From UBA2040 sp041674745 (GTDB taxonomy: Bacteria; Bacteroidota; Bacteroidia; Flavobacteriales_D; Crocinitomicaceae), in NCBI GenBank assembly GCA_041674745.1, contig JBAYVD010000009.1:76753-140752 (forward strand): 64,000 bases of DNA, read 5' to 3'. The notes below the pieces were generated by a model that had not been told where the DNA came from, did no database searches, and was given only the letters and a program-made list of their open reading frames with translations. This document shows, piece by piece, positions 8,591 through 17,477 of the stretch; positions within the stretch are counted from its first letter, which is position 1; every line of letters starts with the position of its first letter. Both the position numbers and the translations under genes were made by a program.

Positions 8591-8598
8591 CAAAGGTA
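8591..8598 (-). promoter_or_regulatory. -7 promoter box (TACCTTTG) of panD
   Basis: On the minus strand an exact TAnnTTTG box ends 18 bases before the panD ATG, in the panC-panD gap. The predicted leader is only about a dozen bases. The -33 region has no clear TTG. Confidence 0.55.
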
Positions 8599-8635
8599 AT
8601 GCAATTTGAATATAGAAAGTGAATTCTTACTACAC

Positions 8636-9481
8636 TTATCGAGGAATCATCTCTAAATTATCCAAGAGTCTAACTTCGCCACAATAAGCCACAACGCAAG
8701 CTGTGGCGCCCGCAACCCATTCCGTTGTTAAAATTTCGAAGGTTTTGGGGTGAACAATTTCCAAATATTCCAGTTCCAGCGGACCCGCATTGAACGCTTG
8801 TTTCCCCCAGTTATTTACGTCCAAAGGTGCTTGGTTTTTGGCTTTTTCTTGCATCTCTGTCAAGACTTTGTAAATGAGTGTTGCCTGGTTTTTCTCTTCT
8901 TCAGATAAACGTAAATTCCGGCTACTCATCGCCAATCCGCTGGTCTCCCGAATCGTGCTTCCTTCATGAATTTGAACACTGGAATGCAAAGCCTCTACCA
9001 TTCGACGAATCACGGCGACTTGCTGAAAATCTTTGCGTCCAAAATAGGCATTGTCGGGTGCAACAATCGAAAACAAGCGCTGAACTACCGCAACGACACC
9101 ATCAAAATGACCTGGTCGGAAATGACCTTCCAGCGTGGAACCAATCAAGCCTAAATCGACCAGAATGGGTTCAAAATCTTTGGAATAGATTTCTTCAACA
9201 GTCGGAACAAAAACTACGTCACAACCCGTCTCAGAAAGCATTTCTAGATCTTTTTCAATAGTTCTAGGGTATTTTTTTAAGTCTTCCGAATTGTTAAACT
9301 GGGTAGGGTTGACGAAAATGCTGACAATGGTAATCGCGTTTTCATGAGTCGATTGAGCCACCAGCGACAAATGTCCTGGATGCAGTGCGCCCATGGTCGG
9401 CACAAATCCGATCGAACATCCGCCATTTCGCTTGTCATTTACGTAAGACTGGATTTCGTCAATTTTAGTTAGTTGCTTCAT
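8636..9481 (-). CDS. panC: Pantothenate synthetase
   Basis: A 281-residue ATP-dependent ligase that joins pantoate and beta-alanine. Motifs seen: VPTMGALHPGHLSLV (HIGH-type nucleotide site), FVNPTQFN, YFGRKDFQQ, and MSSRN (KMSKS-like position). Length and motif order are standard. It sits directly upstream of panD on the same strand and head-to-head with the GT5 gene at 9587. The 105-base gap carries promoters for both directions. Confidence 0.96.
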   Translation of the reverse strand: MKQLTKIDEIQSYVNDKRNGGCSIGFVPTMGALHPGHLSLVAQSTHENAITIVSIFVNPTQFNNSEDLKKYPRTIEKDLEMLSETGCDVVFVPTVEEIYSKDFEPILVDLGLIGSTLEGHFRPGHFDGVVAVVQRLFSIVAPDNAYFGRKDFQQVAVIRRMVEALHSSVQIHEGSTIRETSGLAMSSRNLRLSEEEKNQATLIYKVLTEMQEKAKNQAPLDVNNWGKQAFNAGPLELEYLEIVHPKTFEILTTEWVAGATACVVAYCGEVRLLDNLEMIPR

Positions 9482-9510
9482 TTATAAGCATTAACGTTTG
9501 AGTAAGTGAA

Positions 9511-9518
9511 CAAAACTA
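9511..9518 (-). promoter_or_regulatory. -7 promoter box (TAGTTTTG) of panC
   Basis: Exact TAnnTTTG on the minus strand, 30 bases before the panC ATG. It forms one arm of a 7-bp inverted repeat (9511-9517 with 9521-9527, three-base centre), so a regulator could bind across it. Confidence 0.55.
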
Positions 9519-9528
9519 TAAGTTTTGG

Positions 9529-9559
9529 TTGATTTACCGATTTTTTTTTTATATTTTTG
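9529..9559 (+). promoter_or_regulatory. Promoter of the GT5 gene (TTG-N20-TATTTTTG)
   Basis: A -33 TTG at 9529-9531 and an exact -7 box at 9552-9559, 20 bases apart, with a T10 run in the spacer. It lies 27 bases before the ATG at 9587 and probably drives the GT5-DUF4270-glmS operon. Confidence 0.8.
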
Positions 9560-9586
9560 TAATCTAAATGACAATCTAAAATCTTC

Positions 9587-10408
9587 ATGGATAAAAAAAG
9601 AATCCTATTTGTAACGCAGGAAATTTTACCTTTTTCACCTAAATCAGACATCGCTACAACGGCGCGTCGATTGCCTCAAGGAACCCAAGAAAATGGAAAA
9701 GAAATCAGAGTTTTCACTCCGCGTTTTGGAAGTATTAATGAAAGAAGACACCAATTACACGAAGTAATCCGATTGTCGGGGATGAATTTAATCATCAATG
9801 ATGCCGATCATCCATTGATTATCAAAGTTGCCAGTGTTTCAGCTGCTCGTATGCAAGTTTATTTTATCGACAACGATGAATATTTTAAACGCAAAAACAC
9901 GGTAACGGACGACAAAGGTGAATTTTACGACGACAACGACGAAAGATCGATGTTCTTTTGCCGAGGCGTTCTCGAAACGGTAAAAAAATTAGGCTGGCAG
10001 CCAGATGTGATTCATTGTCATGGTTGGATGTCTGGTTTGATGTCCTTGTACGTGAAGCAATTGTACAACAAAGACCCGCATTTTGCGAATACGAAAGTGG
10101 TCTACAGTGTATACAATGATAGCTTTAACAGAAATTGGGATGCAAATTTCTCGGATAAACTTAAATTTGATGGCTTCTCAGATGAGATTGTCAACGAATT
10201 GAAAGATACAAGTTTCTTGAATATTTCTCGTGTTATGATGAAATATGCAGATGGCATTAACATTGCTTCTGAAAACTTGGATGAAGACTTGCAAAAATTG
10301 GTTGACGAACAATCTTGTTTGAAGCAAGAATATGTAGCGGAGGAAAACCAAACAAAAGTGTTGTCCGAATTTTTTGATAAAGTAATTGAGGAAGAAATTC
10401 TTATATAA
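9587..10408 (+). CDS. Glycogen/starch-synthase-like protein, GT5 N-terminal domain only
   Basis: A 273-residue protein that resembles the N-terminal (acceptor-side) Rossmann domain of glycogen synthase: ILFVTQEILPF, TPRFGSINERR, YFIDNDEYF, SMFFCRGVLETV, PDVIHCHGWMSGL and the YSVYNDSF block. Full GlgA is about 480 residues. The C-terminal ADP-glucose-binding domain is absent, and the KxGG loop near the N-terminus is replaced (SDIATTARRLP). It is therefore unlikely to be a glycogen synthase on its own. It is followed by a DUF4270 lipoprotein and glmS, so a role in surface glycan building or sensing is possible, but this is inference. Confidence 0.82.
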   Translation: MDKKRILFVTQEILPFSPKSDIATTARRLPQGTQENGKEIRVFTPRFGSINERRHQLHEVIRLSGMNLIINDADHPLIIKVASVSAARMQVYFIDNDEYFKRKNTVTDDKGEFYDDNDERSMFFCRGVLETVKKLGWQPDVIHCHGWMSGLMSLYVKQLYNKDPHFANTKVVYSVYNDSFNRNWDANFSDKLKFDGFSDEIVNELKDTSFLNISRVMMKYADGINIASENLDEDLQKLVDEQSCLKQEYVAEENQTKVLSEFFDKVIEEEILI

Positions 10409-10412
10409 TTTA

Positions 10413-11762
10413 ATGATACAACCTATTTATAGCAAGTGGCGGAGAGTTTCTAAACTCTTCGCTGCTTTTTTGTTCTTGACCCTATTGTTTACCAACTGTA
10501 AGAAAAAAGATACTACTTTGGGTAGTTCGGCTTTCGACCCTTCCGAATTATTGGCGGCGGGTGCAGTGGATACGTTTACGATCAACACTTATACCATCAT
10601 TGAGGATTCCATTAATACACGAAATCCAATTTACAATTTGTTGGGTGAAATGAACGACCCTATTTTTGGGAAAATTTCAACCTCTTTCTACACGCAAGTT
10701 CGCTTGGTTTCAGCCAATCCTGAATTCGGTGATTTATCTCAAATCATTCTAGACTCCTTTGTTTTGTCCATGGATTTTGCCGATCATACCGGAAATTATT
10801 CAGAGCAAACCTTTGAAGTGTATGAGTTGGATGCGGACATTTCAGCCGATACTGCCGTAAAATTTTATGAGTTTTCTGCCTTAAACACGAAACCCACCAA
10901 TCTAGTGGCGCCTGGAAAAGGAACATTCAAACCTGATCCTTTCGGAAATGCAATTGTCGATACTTTGTCGGTAGATCCGCAAATGCGCTTGTCCTTGGAT
11001 ACCAATTTTGCAAAACTATTGATTCAAGAAGCGAATTCGGGAACAGCCTTTGCTTCCAATGACAACTTCATCAACTTTTTCAAAGGCTTCCAAATTAAAA
11101 CGAACAACCCAGCACAAGTCGCTGGACAAGGTGCAATTTACTCGTTAGACATGCGTTCAGCAGCCTCCAAATTGACCATTTATTACAGAAGATTACAAGA
11201 TGTGAATGGCGTTCCAACCTATGTTGTCAAAAACTATGATTTCGTGATCAATGAAAATTGTCAATCTTTCAACCATGTGGAATTCGACCGTTCCGGCACG
11301 AAAGTGGATGCCGCAGATGGCAACAAAGTTTCAGGTAACACCGAATTTTATGCGCAAGCATTAGGCGTGAGAGCCGTGATTGAAATACCAGGGTTGTCCA
11401 ATTTACCAAAAACCGCCTTGATTCACAAAGCGATTTTGGATTTACCGATACAATACCAAACTGCTTCTATATACAATCCAGGTTTGAAGGTCATTTTGTC
11501 GGGTAGAGAGAATAATGACCCGAAGCAATCTTACTATATTAATACCTCGACGCCTACTACTGCAATTAGCGATTACACGAAAAGTGTTAACGCCGATATA
11601 CGCCAATTTGTGCAATCCATTGCCACAGGTGTCATCGAAAATACACCGATTTACATTTCTCCTCTCCGCTCTGTGATTTCCATGGATCGAATTATTTTCA
11701 ACGGAAGAAATACATCGAACAAAATGAAACCAAAGTTGTACGTTATTTATACTGAATTTTAA
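10413..11762 (+). CDS. DUF4270 domain lipoprotein
   Basis: A 449-residue secreted lipoprotein. The ATG at 10413 gives a signal peptide with lipobox LLFTNC (around residue 29) followed by KKKDTT. It contains repeated beta-rich stretches (LGEMNDPIFGKISTSFYTQVRL, LDSFVLSMDF, and a C-terminal PLRSVISMDRIIFNGRNT), the layout of the DUF4270 family found in Bacteroidota. It starts 4 bases after the GT5 gene and ends 6 bases before glmS. The function is not established; export to the outer membrane is inferred from the lipobox. Confidence 0.85.
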   Translation: MIQPIYSKWRRVSKLFAAFLFLTLLFTNCKKKDTTLGSSAFDPSELLAAGAVDTFTINTYTIIEDSINTRNPIYNLLGEMNDPIFGKISTSFYTQVRLVSANPEFGDLSQIILDSFVLSMDFADHTGNYSEQTFEVYELDADISADTAVKFYEFSALNTKPTNLVAPGKGTFKPDPFGNAIVDTLSVDPQMRLSLDTNFAKLLIQEANSGTAFASNDNFINFFKGFQIKTNNPAQVAGQGAIYSLDMRSAASKLTIYYRRLQDVNGVPTYVVKNYDFVINENCQSFNHVEFDRSGTKVDAADGNKVSGNTEFYAQALGVRAVIEIPGLSNLPKTALIHKAILDLPIQYQTASIYNPGLKVILSGRENNDPKQSYYINTSTPTTAISDYTKSVNADIRQFVQSIATGVIENTPIYISPLRSVISMDRIIFNGRNTSNKMKPKLYVIYTEF

Positions 11763-11768
11763 TATTTT

Positions 11769-13613
11769 ATGTGCGGAATAGTTGCCTATATTGGAAAAAA
11801 AGAAGCGTATCCTATCTTGATCAAAGGATTGCAAAGATTGGAATACCGCGGGTACGATAGTGCCGGCGTTGCCATGATTACAGGTGGTGAATTGAATCTC
11901 TACAAGAAACAAGGAAAAGTGGTGAATTTGGTCGAATTTGCTGCAGACAAAGATACAAGTGGAAATATTGGTATTGCACATACACGTTGGGCAACCCACG
12001 GTGAACCCAATGACATCAATGCACACCCACACATTTCAAACAATGGAAACATTGCGTTGATTCACAACGGTATTATCGAAAATTACGATGTGCTCAAAGC
12101 AGAATTAATCGCCCGAGGATATATTTTTACGAGTGAAACCGACACGGAAGTTTTGGTGCATTTGATCGAAGACATTCAAAAGAAAGAAGGTGTTTGGTTT
12201 GGTGAAGCTTTGCGTATCGCCTTGTTGAGCGTTACCGGTGCGTATGCCATCGTAGCCATTTCAAAAGAAAGACCCGATACAATTGTAGCGGCTAGAAAAT
12301 CGTCTCCATTGGTGGTTGGTATTGGCAAAGAAGGCGATTTCTACATGGCTTCAGATGCCACACCTATCGTGGAATATACAGACCAAGTGGTGTACTTGAA
12401 CGACGAAGAAATTGCTGTTATCAATTTGGAAGACGGCATGAAGTTGTGGAACATCCAAGACGAAGAAAAAACAATGTACGTTCAGCACCTAGAAATGAAA
12501 TTGGAAGCCCTTGAAAAAGGAGGCTACGAGCATTTCATGTTGAAAGAAATATACGAACAACCGCGTTCCATCATGGATTGTTTCCGGGGTCGTTTGAACG
12601 CAGAAAAAGGCTGGGTTGGACTCGGTGGGATCAAAGATTACGAACAAAAATTGGTCAAAGCCAACCGCATCGTGATGGTGGCGTGTGGAACGTCATGGCA
12701 TGCTTGTTTGGTCGGCGAATACTTGTTTGAAGATTTGGCGCGCATCAATGTGGAAGTGGAATACGCTTCTGAATTTAGATACCGTAACCCAATTATCAAC
12801 GAGGGCGATATCGTGATTGCAGTTTCCCAATCGGGCGAAACAGCTGATACCATGGCGGCACTTGAATTGGCGAAATCCAAAGGAGCGACAATTCTTGGAA
12901 TTTGCAACGTGGTTGGTTCCTCGATTTCAAGAATCACCGACGCTGGTTCGTACACGCACGCTGGACCAGAAATTGGTGTAGCTTCTACAAAAGCATTTAC
13001 GGCGCAAGTAACGGTTTTGACCTTGATGGCCTTAACCATTGCGCACAAAAAAGGAACGATTACAGAATCAAAGTTTAGAACGATGATTGCAGATTTGGAA
13101 GTGATTCCAGAGAAAGTACAACGCGTTTTAGACCATGACAAGCACATAGAAAAAATTGCAGCGCAGTACAAGGATGCGACAAACGCCTTGTATTTGGGTA
13201 GAGGAAGTTCTTTCCCGGTAGCGTTGGAAGGTGCTTTGAAATTGAAAGAAATTTCTTACATCCACGCAGAAGGTTATCCAGCAGCGGAAATGAAACACGG
13301 ACCAATCGCTTTAATTGACGAAGCCATGCCAGTTTTCGTGGTAGCGACAAAAGGAACTTCTTACGAGAAAGTAGTGTCCAACATTCAGGAAGTGAAAGCC
13401 AGAAAAGGGAAAATCATTGCTATTGTCACCGAAGGTGATGAGCAAGTGAAAGCCATGGCGGATCACGTAATCGAAATTCCAGACACAGACGAACATTTGG
13501 TTCCTTTGTTGGCAACGATTCCATTCCAATTGTTATCGTATCACATTGCGGTCATGAGAGGTTGTAACGTGGATCAACCGCGTAACTTGGCAAAATCGGT
13601 AACGGTAGAATAA
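11769..13613 (+). CDS. glmS: Glutamine--fructose-6-phosphate aminotransferase (isomerizing)
   Basis: A 614-residue enzyme making glucosamine-6-phosphate, the entry to peptidoglycan and LPS amino sugars. It begins MCGIVAYIG, so the catalytic cysteine becomes residue 1 after Met removal. The N-terminal glutaminase (to ~240) has HTRWATHGEP and HNGIIENYD. Two SIS domains follow (~290-420 and ~460-600) with SQSGETADT. It ends with the family tail RNLAKSVTVE. The 6-base gap from the DUF4270 gene implies co-transcription. There is no room for a glmS ribozyme leader. Confidence 0.97.
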   Translation: MCGIVAYIGKKEAYPILIKGLQRLEYRGYDSAGVAMITGGELNLYKKQGKVVNLVEFAADKDTSGNIGIAHTRWATHGEPNDINAHPHISNNGNIALIHNGIIENYDVLKAELIARGYIFTSETDTEVLVHLIEDIQKKEGVWFGEALRIALLSVTGAYAIVAISKERPDTIVAARKSSPLVVGIGKEGDFYMASDATPIVEYTDQVVYLNDEEIAVINLEDGMKLWNIQDEEKTMYVQHLEMKLEALEKGGYEHFMLKEIYEQPRSIMDCFRGRLNAEKGWVGLGGIKDYEQKLVKANRIVMVACGTSWHACLVGEYLFEDLARINVEVEYASEFRYRNPIINEGDIVIAVSQSGETADTMAALELAKSKGATILGICNVVGSSISRITDAGSYTHAGPEIGVASTKAFTAQVTVLTLMALTIAHKKGTITESKFRTMIADLEVIPEKVQRVLDHDKHIEKIAAQYKDATNALYLGRGSSFPVALEGALKLKEISYIHAEGYPAAEMKHGPIALIDEAMPVFVVATKGTSYEKVVSNIQEVKARKGKIIAIVTEGDEQVKAMADHVIEIPDTDEHLVPLLATIPFQLLSYHIAVMRGCNVDQPRNLAKSVTVE

Positions 13614-13680
13614 AATAAGCTGGACTTTCTTTTGGAATAGGAAGAAAGGAAGGGAATAAGAGCATAAAGAATTTTTGGAG

Positions 13681-13710
13681 TGGAGGATAATTGAAATTAT
13701 CCTCCATTTT
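13681..13710 (+). terminator. Terminator of the glmS operon
   Basis: A perfect 11-bp stem (13681-13691 with 13696-13706) with a 4-base loop and a TTTT tail, 67 bases after the glmS stop. Confidence 0.85.
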
Positions 13711-13802
13711 AAATTTGTGAAAACCCTTTAAATCTCTGGACTGACTCCTTGCCTGTGTCAGGACAACCATTCCCGTTCTGTTTTCCACATACAGCCCAAA
13801 AT

Positions 13803-13828
13803 CCTTTTAAATCTGGGAAATCTGTGGC
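13803..13828 (-). repeat. Dispersed AGATTT-rich intergenic repeat, copy 1
   Basis: Read on the minus strand this begins GCCACAGATTTCCCAGATTT and then runs on as AAAAGG. It matches the start of the copy at 18205-18239, which is on the plus strand. Both lie in non-coding gaps between unrelated genes, so they look like members of a dispersed intergenic repeat family. Confidence 0.5.
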
Positions 13829-13845
13829 TCAAATCCATTGTAAGA

Positions 13846-14352
13846 TCACTTTCCACCGAAATCCATCACACAAAAAATCTCCTCGGTCTCCGGATTGAAA
13901 CGGAAGGCGAAATCGGCATGGGTGAAATTTTTGTACAACAAATTGGCGTTGTGCGGCTTAGATTTTCGCCACAATTGAAACATCTCTTCCACCAAAGCGG
14001 TTTGGGTTTTTGCATCATGACTCATGAAATCAGCATAGACGGAAAGACAATTTTCACCAAAATACGTAAAATAATACCGTGAAAACGCCCGAATACGATC
14101 CTGCGTGGTACGGTATTTTTTATTCGGTTGGGTGTGTGATAATTTCCCAATGGAAAACAAATAATCACACTGATTTTGCGCGGCACGTTGCAACCCATTT
14201 TCTAATACCAACGGTGCCAAACGGTGCTGTTTTCGGTAGACATTTATTTTTTCGAGCAATTGATTTTTTAGTTCAACGGATGCAGAATCTTCTTTCGCCT
14301 GCGCACCAGCCGAACCAACCAACGATAAAAATAAGAAAAAAAGGACTTTCAT
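13846..14352 (-). CDS. Secreted CAP (SCP-like) domain protein
   Basis: A 168-residue protein with signal peptide (1-~19, SAGAQA). The body fits a CAP/SCP domain: INVYRKQHRLAPLVLENGLQRAAQNQCDYL (split by eye into helix and strand), the LSHTQ histidine motif (residues ~75-80), a GENCLSVY motif and a C-terminal histidine region (THADFAF). Bacterial CAP proteins are extracytoplasmic, and their activities are mostly unknown. It stands alone, convergent with glmS and divergent from the small membrane protein gene. Confidence 0.8.
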   Translation of the reverse strand: MKVLFFLFLSLVGSAGAQAKEDSASVELKNQLLEKINVYRKQHRLAPLVLENGLQRAAQNQCDYLFSIGKLSHTQPNKKYRTTQDRIRAFSRYYFTYFGENCLSVYADFMSHDAKTQTALVEEMFQLWRKSKPHNANLLYKNFTHADFAFRFNPETEEIFCVMDFGGK

Positions 14353-14441
14353 GGAGATGGATTTTTTGCTTGTTGAAACGCTGTTATAGGAAGAAATATT
14401 GTGATGGAATGGGAGGAAGAAGTGCGCGAAATTCTTTCAAT

Positions 14442-14461
14442 AACTGTGTAAATACACAGTT
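14442..14461. promoter_or_regulatory. 20-bp perfect palindrome overlapping a -33 element
   Basis: Arms AACTGTGTA (14442-14450) and TACACAGTT (14453-14461) around AA. The right arm overlaps the TTG of the promoter at 14460-14490, the position expected of a repressor or activator site. It is not followed by a T-run, so it is not an obvious terminator. Confidence 0.5.
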
Positions 14462-14490
14462 GTAGTTGTGAAACAAATCGATTAGCTTTG
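14460..14490 (+). promoter_or_regulatory. Promoter of the 14544 gene (TTG-N20-TAGCTTTG)
   Basis: A -33 TTG at 14460-14462 and an exact -7 box at 14483-14490, 20 bases apart. The start would fall near 14497, giving a leader of about 45 bases that contains a 12-base palindrome (14510-14521). Confidence 0.65.
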
Positions 14491-14543
14491 ATTAACATGA
14501 ATGCAAGGGCAAATGCATTTGGCCAACTAACAATTGAAAAAGG

Positions 14544-14930
14544 ATGAGAAGCAACTACAACAAGGAATTTAGACAATACAATTTGCTGATGGTAAAATAC
14601 GGTTTGGTGTTTGTTCTAGTGCTCTTGCTGTTGACAGTATTGACAGAAAAATACCCAAATTTCATGGGTGTATTTAACTCGATGTTGCAAGGGGTCGGAC
14701 TGATTACTTTGATATTTGTTTATTTCCTGAGAAGCAAAAAAAACTATTTTACGCCTAAAATGAGCACATTCATTAAAACCAGACTATTCCCGAAAAAAAT
14801 AAAATGGATGGAATTAAAGTCCATCCGAGAATATGCCGGCAACTTCAAAATGATCCTTAGCAAAAGCGAATTGACGCTTGATACGCATGTCATTGATGCC
14901 AATTCCTTAGCAGAACTGAAAACCGAATAG
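14544..14930 (+). CDS. Small two-helix membrane protein of unknown function
   Basis: A 128-residue protein not recognised. It has a basic N-terminus, hydrophobic segments at about residues 18-34 and 47-62, then a basic, soluble C-terminal half (RSKKNYF, TRLFPKKIKWMELKSI). The C-terminal SKSELTLDTHVIDA segment resembles the strand pattern of PH-like membrane proteins, but that is only suggestive. The promoter upstream is good and the gene stands alone. Confidence 0.65.
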   Translation: MRSNYNKEFRQYNLLMVKYGLVFVLVLLLLTVLTEKYPNFMGVFNSMLQGVGLITLIFVYFLRSKKNYFTPKMSTFIKTRLFPKKIKWMELKSIREYAGNFKMILSKSELTLDTHVIDANSLAELKTE

Positions 14931-15002
14931 GAGAATTATTACCGGATTTAAAAAGCCTAGACTACTACTTTCTTTCAACAAGAGCTTTCAAGAAAAGAAT
15001 TA

Positions 15003-16028
15003 TCAGAAGGCTTCCAAGCCCAACTTCAGTTGCGCCGCAATCGCTTTCCGTCCTTTCTCAGCATAATGCTCAGACGTCCAGTTTTGGTCGATGAATTGGT
15101 CGTTTTCCACTAATTCGAGGTTGTTGATGGTTTGTGCATTTTTTTGGTTGTAGCGTTTCATCAAAAGCTGCGCGTTGGCTTTCATAATGCCCGTTAAATC
15201 GCTTCCCACCAATTCTTGGGCGCGTTGTACGTTTTCAGGAAGAATGTGAAACAGCACCTTCCAATGGCGTTTCTGAGCCAATTCTACGATGGCGTCGAAA
15301 TCACGGATGCGTGGATTGGTCTGCACGTCAATTTGAAACGAATAGGATTTGATGTAGTGGCACGCCAATTCTGTCAAAGCTTGATTGCGGGAGCCGTCCT
15401 CGTTTTTCACGCCTTGCAAATCCATGCCGAGGTCCCATTCACTCGTATTTTGGTGCGGAAAACTGGAATACAGGCTCAATTCATCCGTTTGCCAATGGGC
15501 GAGAAAGAGTTTTTCCCATTCTTTTGTGGTTTTGTTGTCGTAGTTTTTGAGTCCCAGCATTAAACGATTCACCAAAGGCGGATACGGCCGCAACAACACG
15601 GTGCTTTTTTGCAAGGCGGTTTCCAAATCGGAGTAAATCCAGCCGGCGCCAAACGAGCGTAAATTCATCGTCACGATGATGGTTTTGATGTTGGAATCGG
15701 CGGGCAAGGCTTTCAAAAAATCCAAATAAATGCCCGCGTGACTCGCTTCTTTGGTCAGCGAACCCATTTTGATTTTCGGCAGTAAACTGGCGGACAATTC
15801 GCTGATGGTTCGTCGGTCTTGGTCGTCTTCGCGAAAAGAAATATTCGACGATTCGCCTAAATACACCACATCGGCTTCTTCGGCGACTACTTCGCGAATC
15901 ATGTTGATGGCCGGCGCGTGTTCTTGCAAATCTTTCTCGAAGAAAAATTGCGTATACAAGGCATTGCAAACCACGAGCATCAGCGCGATTCCCAAAAATT
16001 TCAAGGCGATATTTTGTTTTACTGTCAT
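15003..16028 (-). CDS. SGNH/DltD-like protein paired with the MBOAT acyltransferase
   Basis: A 341-residue protein with one N-terminal membrane anchor (~9-28) and a large extracytoplasmic domain. VVYLGESSN (S60) fits block I of an SGNH-type hydrolase or acyltransferase, and the C-terminal NWTSEHYAEKGR (H321) fits the catalytic His block. It lies 4 bases downstream of an AlgI/DltB-like MBOAT gene, the standard partner of such proteins (compare DltB-DltD and AlgI-AlgJ/X). It probably moves an acyl group to an exported glycan. The substrate is unknown. The DNA is visibly richer in G+C than its surroundings. Confidence 0.7.
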   Translation of the reverse strand: MTVKQNIALKFLGIALMLVVCNALYTQFFFEKDLQEHAPAINMIREVVAEEADVVYLGESSNISFREDDQDRRTISELSASLLPKIKMGSLTKEASHAGIYLDFLKALPADSNIKTIIVTMNLRSFGAGWIYSDLETALQKSTVLLRPYPPLVNRLMLGLKNYDNKTTKEWEKLFLAHWQTDELSLYSSFPHQNTSEWDLGMDLQGVKNEDGSRNQALTELACHYIKSYSFQIDVQTNPRIRDFDAIVELAQKRHWKVLFHILPENVQRAQELVGSDLTGIMKANAQLLMKRYNQKNAQTINNLELVENDQFIDQNWTSEHYAEKGRKAIAAQLKLGLEAF

Positions 16029-16032
16029 ACCG

Positions 16033-17439
16033 CTAGAATTGGAAATAGATGAATGGATAATTTTCTACGCCTGAGAAAGCAATCGTTAGGAAGAGCAGCG
16101 CGAAATAAATGCTCCAGCGCACGGGCCACTGAATTGTCGAGCACCATTTGTCGAATCGAGATTGGAACAATAAGGTATCGAGTAAGATGAAACCGAGCAA
16201 GAAATACCAAACCGAAGTGGGAATTTCCACGTCGGACGGCACGTGCCAGTTTTTCAACAAGGATTTGAAAACCAGTTTGGCTTGTGCCCAATCTTTCGCC
16301 CGGAAAAAGACCCAAATGAAACTGACCAGCACAAACGTGAGTCCAATTTTGAAATAGCGCAAAATACCTTTGGCTGAATCACCCAACTTTGGAAATTTCT
16401 TATAGAAAACAGCTTCCACCAAGTACAACAACCCATGCAAAAATCCCCAAATGATAAACGTCCAATTGGCGCCGTGCCAGAATCCACTCACGACAAAAAC
16501 GATCAGGATGTTCAAGATCCACCGACTGACTTTCACTTTGTTTCCGCCCAAGGAAAAGTAAACGTAATCGCGGAACCAGGTCGACAGAGAAATGTGCCAA
16601 CGTTGCCAAAATTCACCGATGCTTTGGGCCAAATACGGATTTTTGAAATTGTCCATGATGCTGAATCCCATTGCTTTTGCGCAACCGACCGCAATCGTGG
16701 AATAGCCCAAGAAATCGCAGTAAATTTGAAACGAGTAAAAGAAGATTCCTTTCAAAATTGCACCCGAATGTAGGTTTTCCGGCGAATTGTACACGGTATC
16801 GACAATGGGCGCCAAGTTATCGGCAATCACCATTTTTACAAAAAAGCCAAAGAGAATCAAACGCAATCCATCGATGAGGTTTTGCCATTGAAAGGTTTGC
16901 ACTTCGTGAATTTGGCGCAAGAGACTTTGTGGTCGCTCGATGGGTCCAGTCACCAATTGCGGATAAAATAGCACGTACAACGAATACAAACCAAAGTGGC
17001 GTTCTGCTTTTTGATTTCCGCGGTACACTTCGATGACGTAACTCAAACTTTGGAAAGTGTGGAACGAAAGTCCGATGGGCAACAGAATATCAAATTGACG
17101 GTTGGGGTAGGAGAAGCCTAGTTTTTCGCTGAGCCAGTGCAAGTTTTCATTGAAAAACCCAAAATACTTGAAAACAAACAAGACCAAACAGGTAGAAACC
17201 ACACTGACCACCAAATACCCTTTTCGTTTTTTACCTTCTGCCTTTTCAATGTAAATGCCAGCGACAAAATCGATGAGAATGGTGATGAGGAGAATCAGAA
17301 TGTATTCCGGCACGAAGAACATGTAGAAAACGCAACTCGCCAAGAGCAAATGCATCCAGCGATATTGGTGCGACAGCAAAAAGAAGACAAGCGTAACCAG
17401 CGGGAAAAAGAAAAAGAATTCGAGCGAGTTAAACAGCAT
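16033..17439 (-). CDS. MBOAT family O-acyltransferase (AlgI/DltB-like)
   Basis: A 468-residue polytopic membrane protein. The family core is clear: LPIGLSFHTFQSLSYVIEVYRG, YPQLVTGPIERP, WQRWHISLSTWFRDYVY, and SGFWHGANWTFIIWG with the catalytic histidine. It transfers acyl groups from the cytoplasmic side to a carrier or glycan in the periplasm together with a DltD/AlgJ-like partner, encoded directly downstream. The pair forms a two-gene unit on the minus strand with higher G+C than the flanks. Confidence 0.92.
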   Translation of the reverse strand: MLFNSLEFFFFFPLVTLVFFLLSHQYRWMHLLLASCVFYMFFVPEYILILLITILIDFVAGIYIEKAEGKKRKGYLVVSVVSTCLVLFVFKYFGFFNENLHWLSEKLGFSYPNRQFDILLPIGLSFHTFQSLSYVIEVYRGNQKAERHFGLYSLYVLFYPQLVTGPIERPQSLLRQIHEVQTFQWQNLIDGLRLILFGFFVKMVIADNLAPIVDTVYNSPENLHSGAILKGIFFYSFQIYCDFLGYSTIAVGCAKAMGFSIMDNFKNPYLAQSIGEFWQRWHISLSTWFRDYVYFSLGGNKVKVSRWILNILIVFVVSGFWHGANWTFIIWGFLHGLLYLVEAVFYKKFPKLGDSAKGILRYFKIGLTFVLVSFIWVFFRAKDWAQAKLVFKSLLKNWHVPSDVEIPTSVWYFLLGFILLDTLLFQSRFDKWCSTIQWPVRWSIYFALLFLTIAFSGVENYPFIYFQF

Positions 17440-17477
17440 ATTTTTTCTAGCGTAAAAACGAATTAATTATTGTCTTT

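Noticed and set aside
11763..11768. Possible glmS ribozyme before glmS
   Set aside because: Only six bases separate glmS from the upstream gene, so there is no space.
15481..15969. Arginine-rich open frame in another phase of the SGNH gene
   Set aside because: Explained by the higher G+C content of that region; no motif or start signal.
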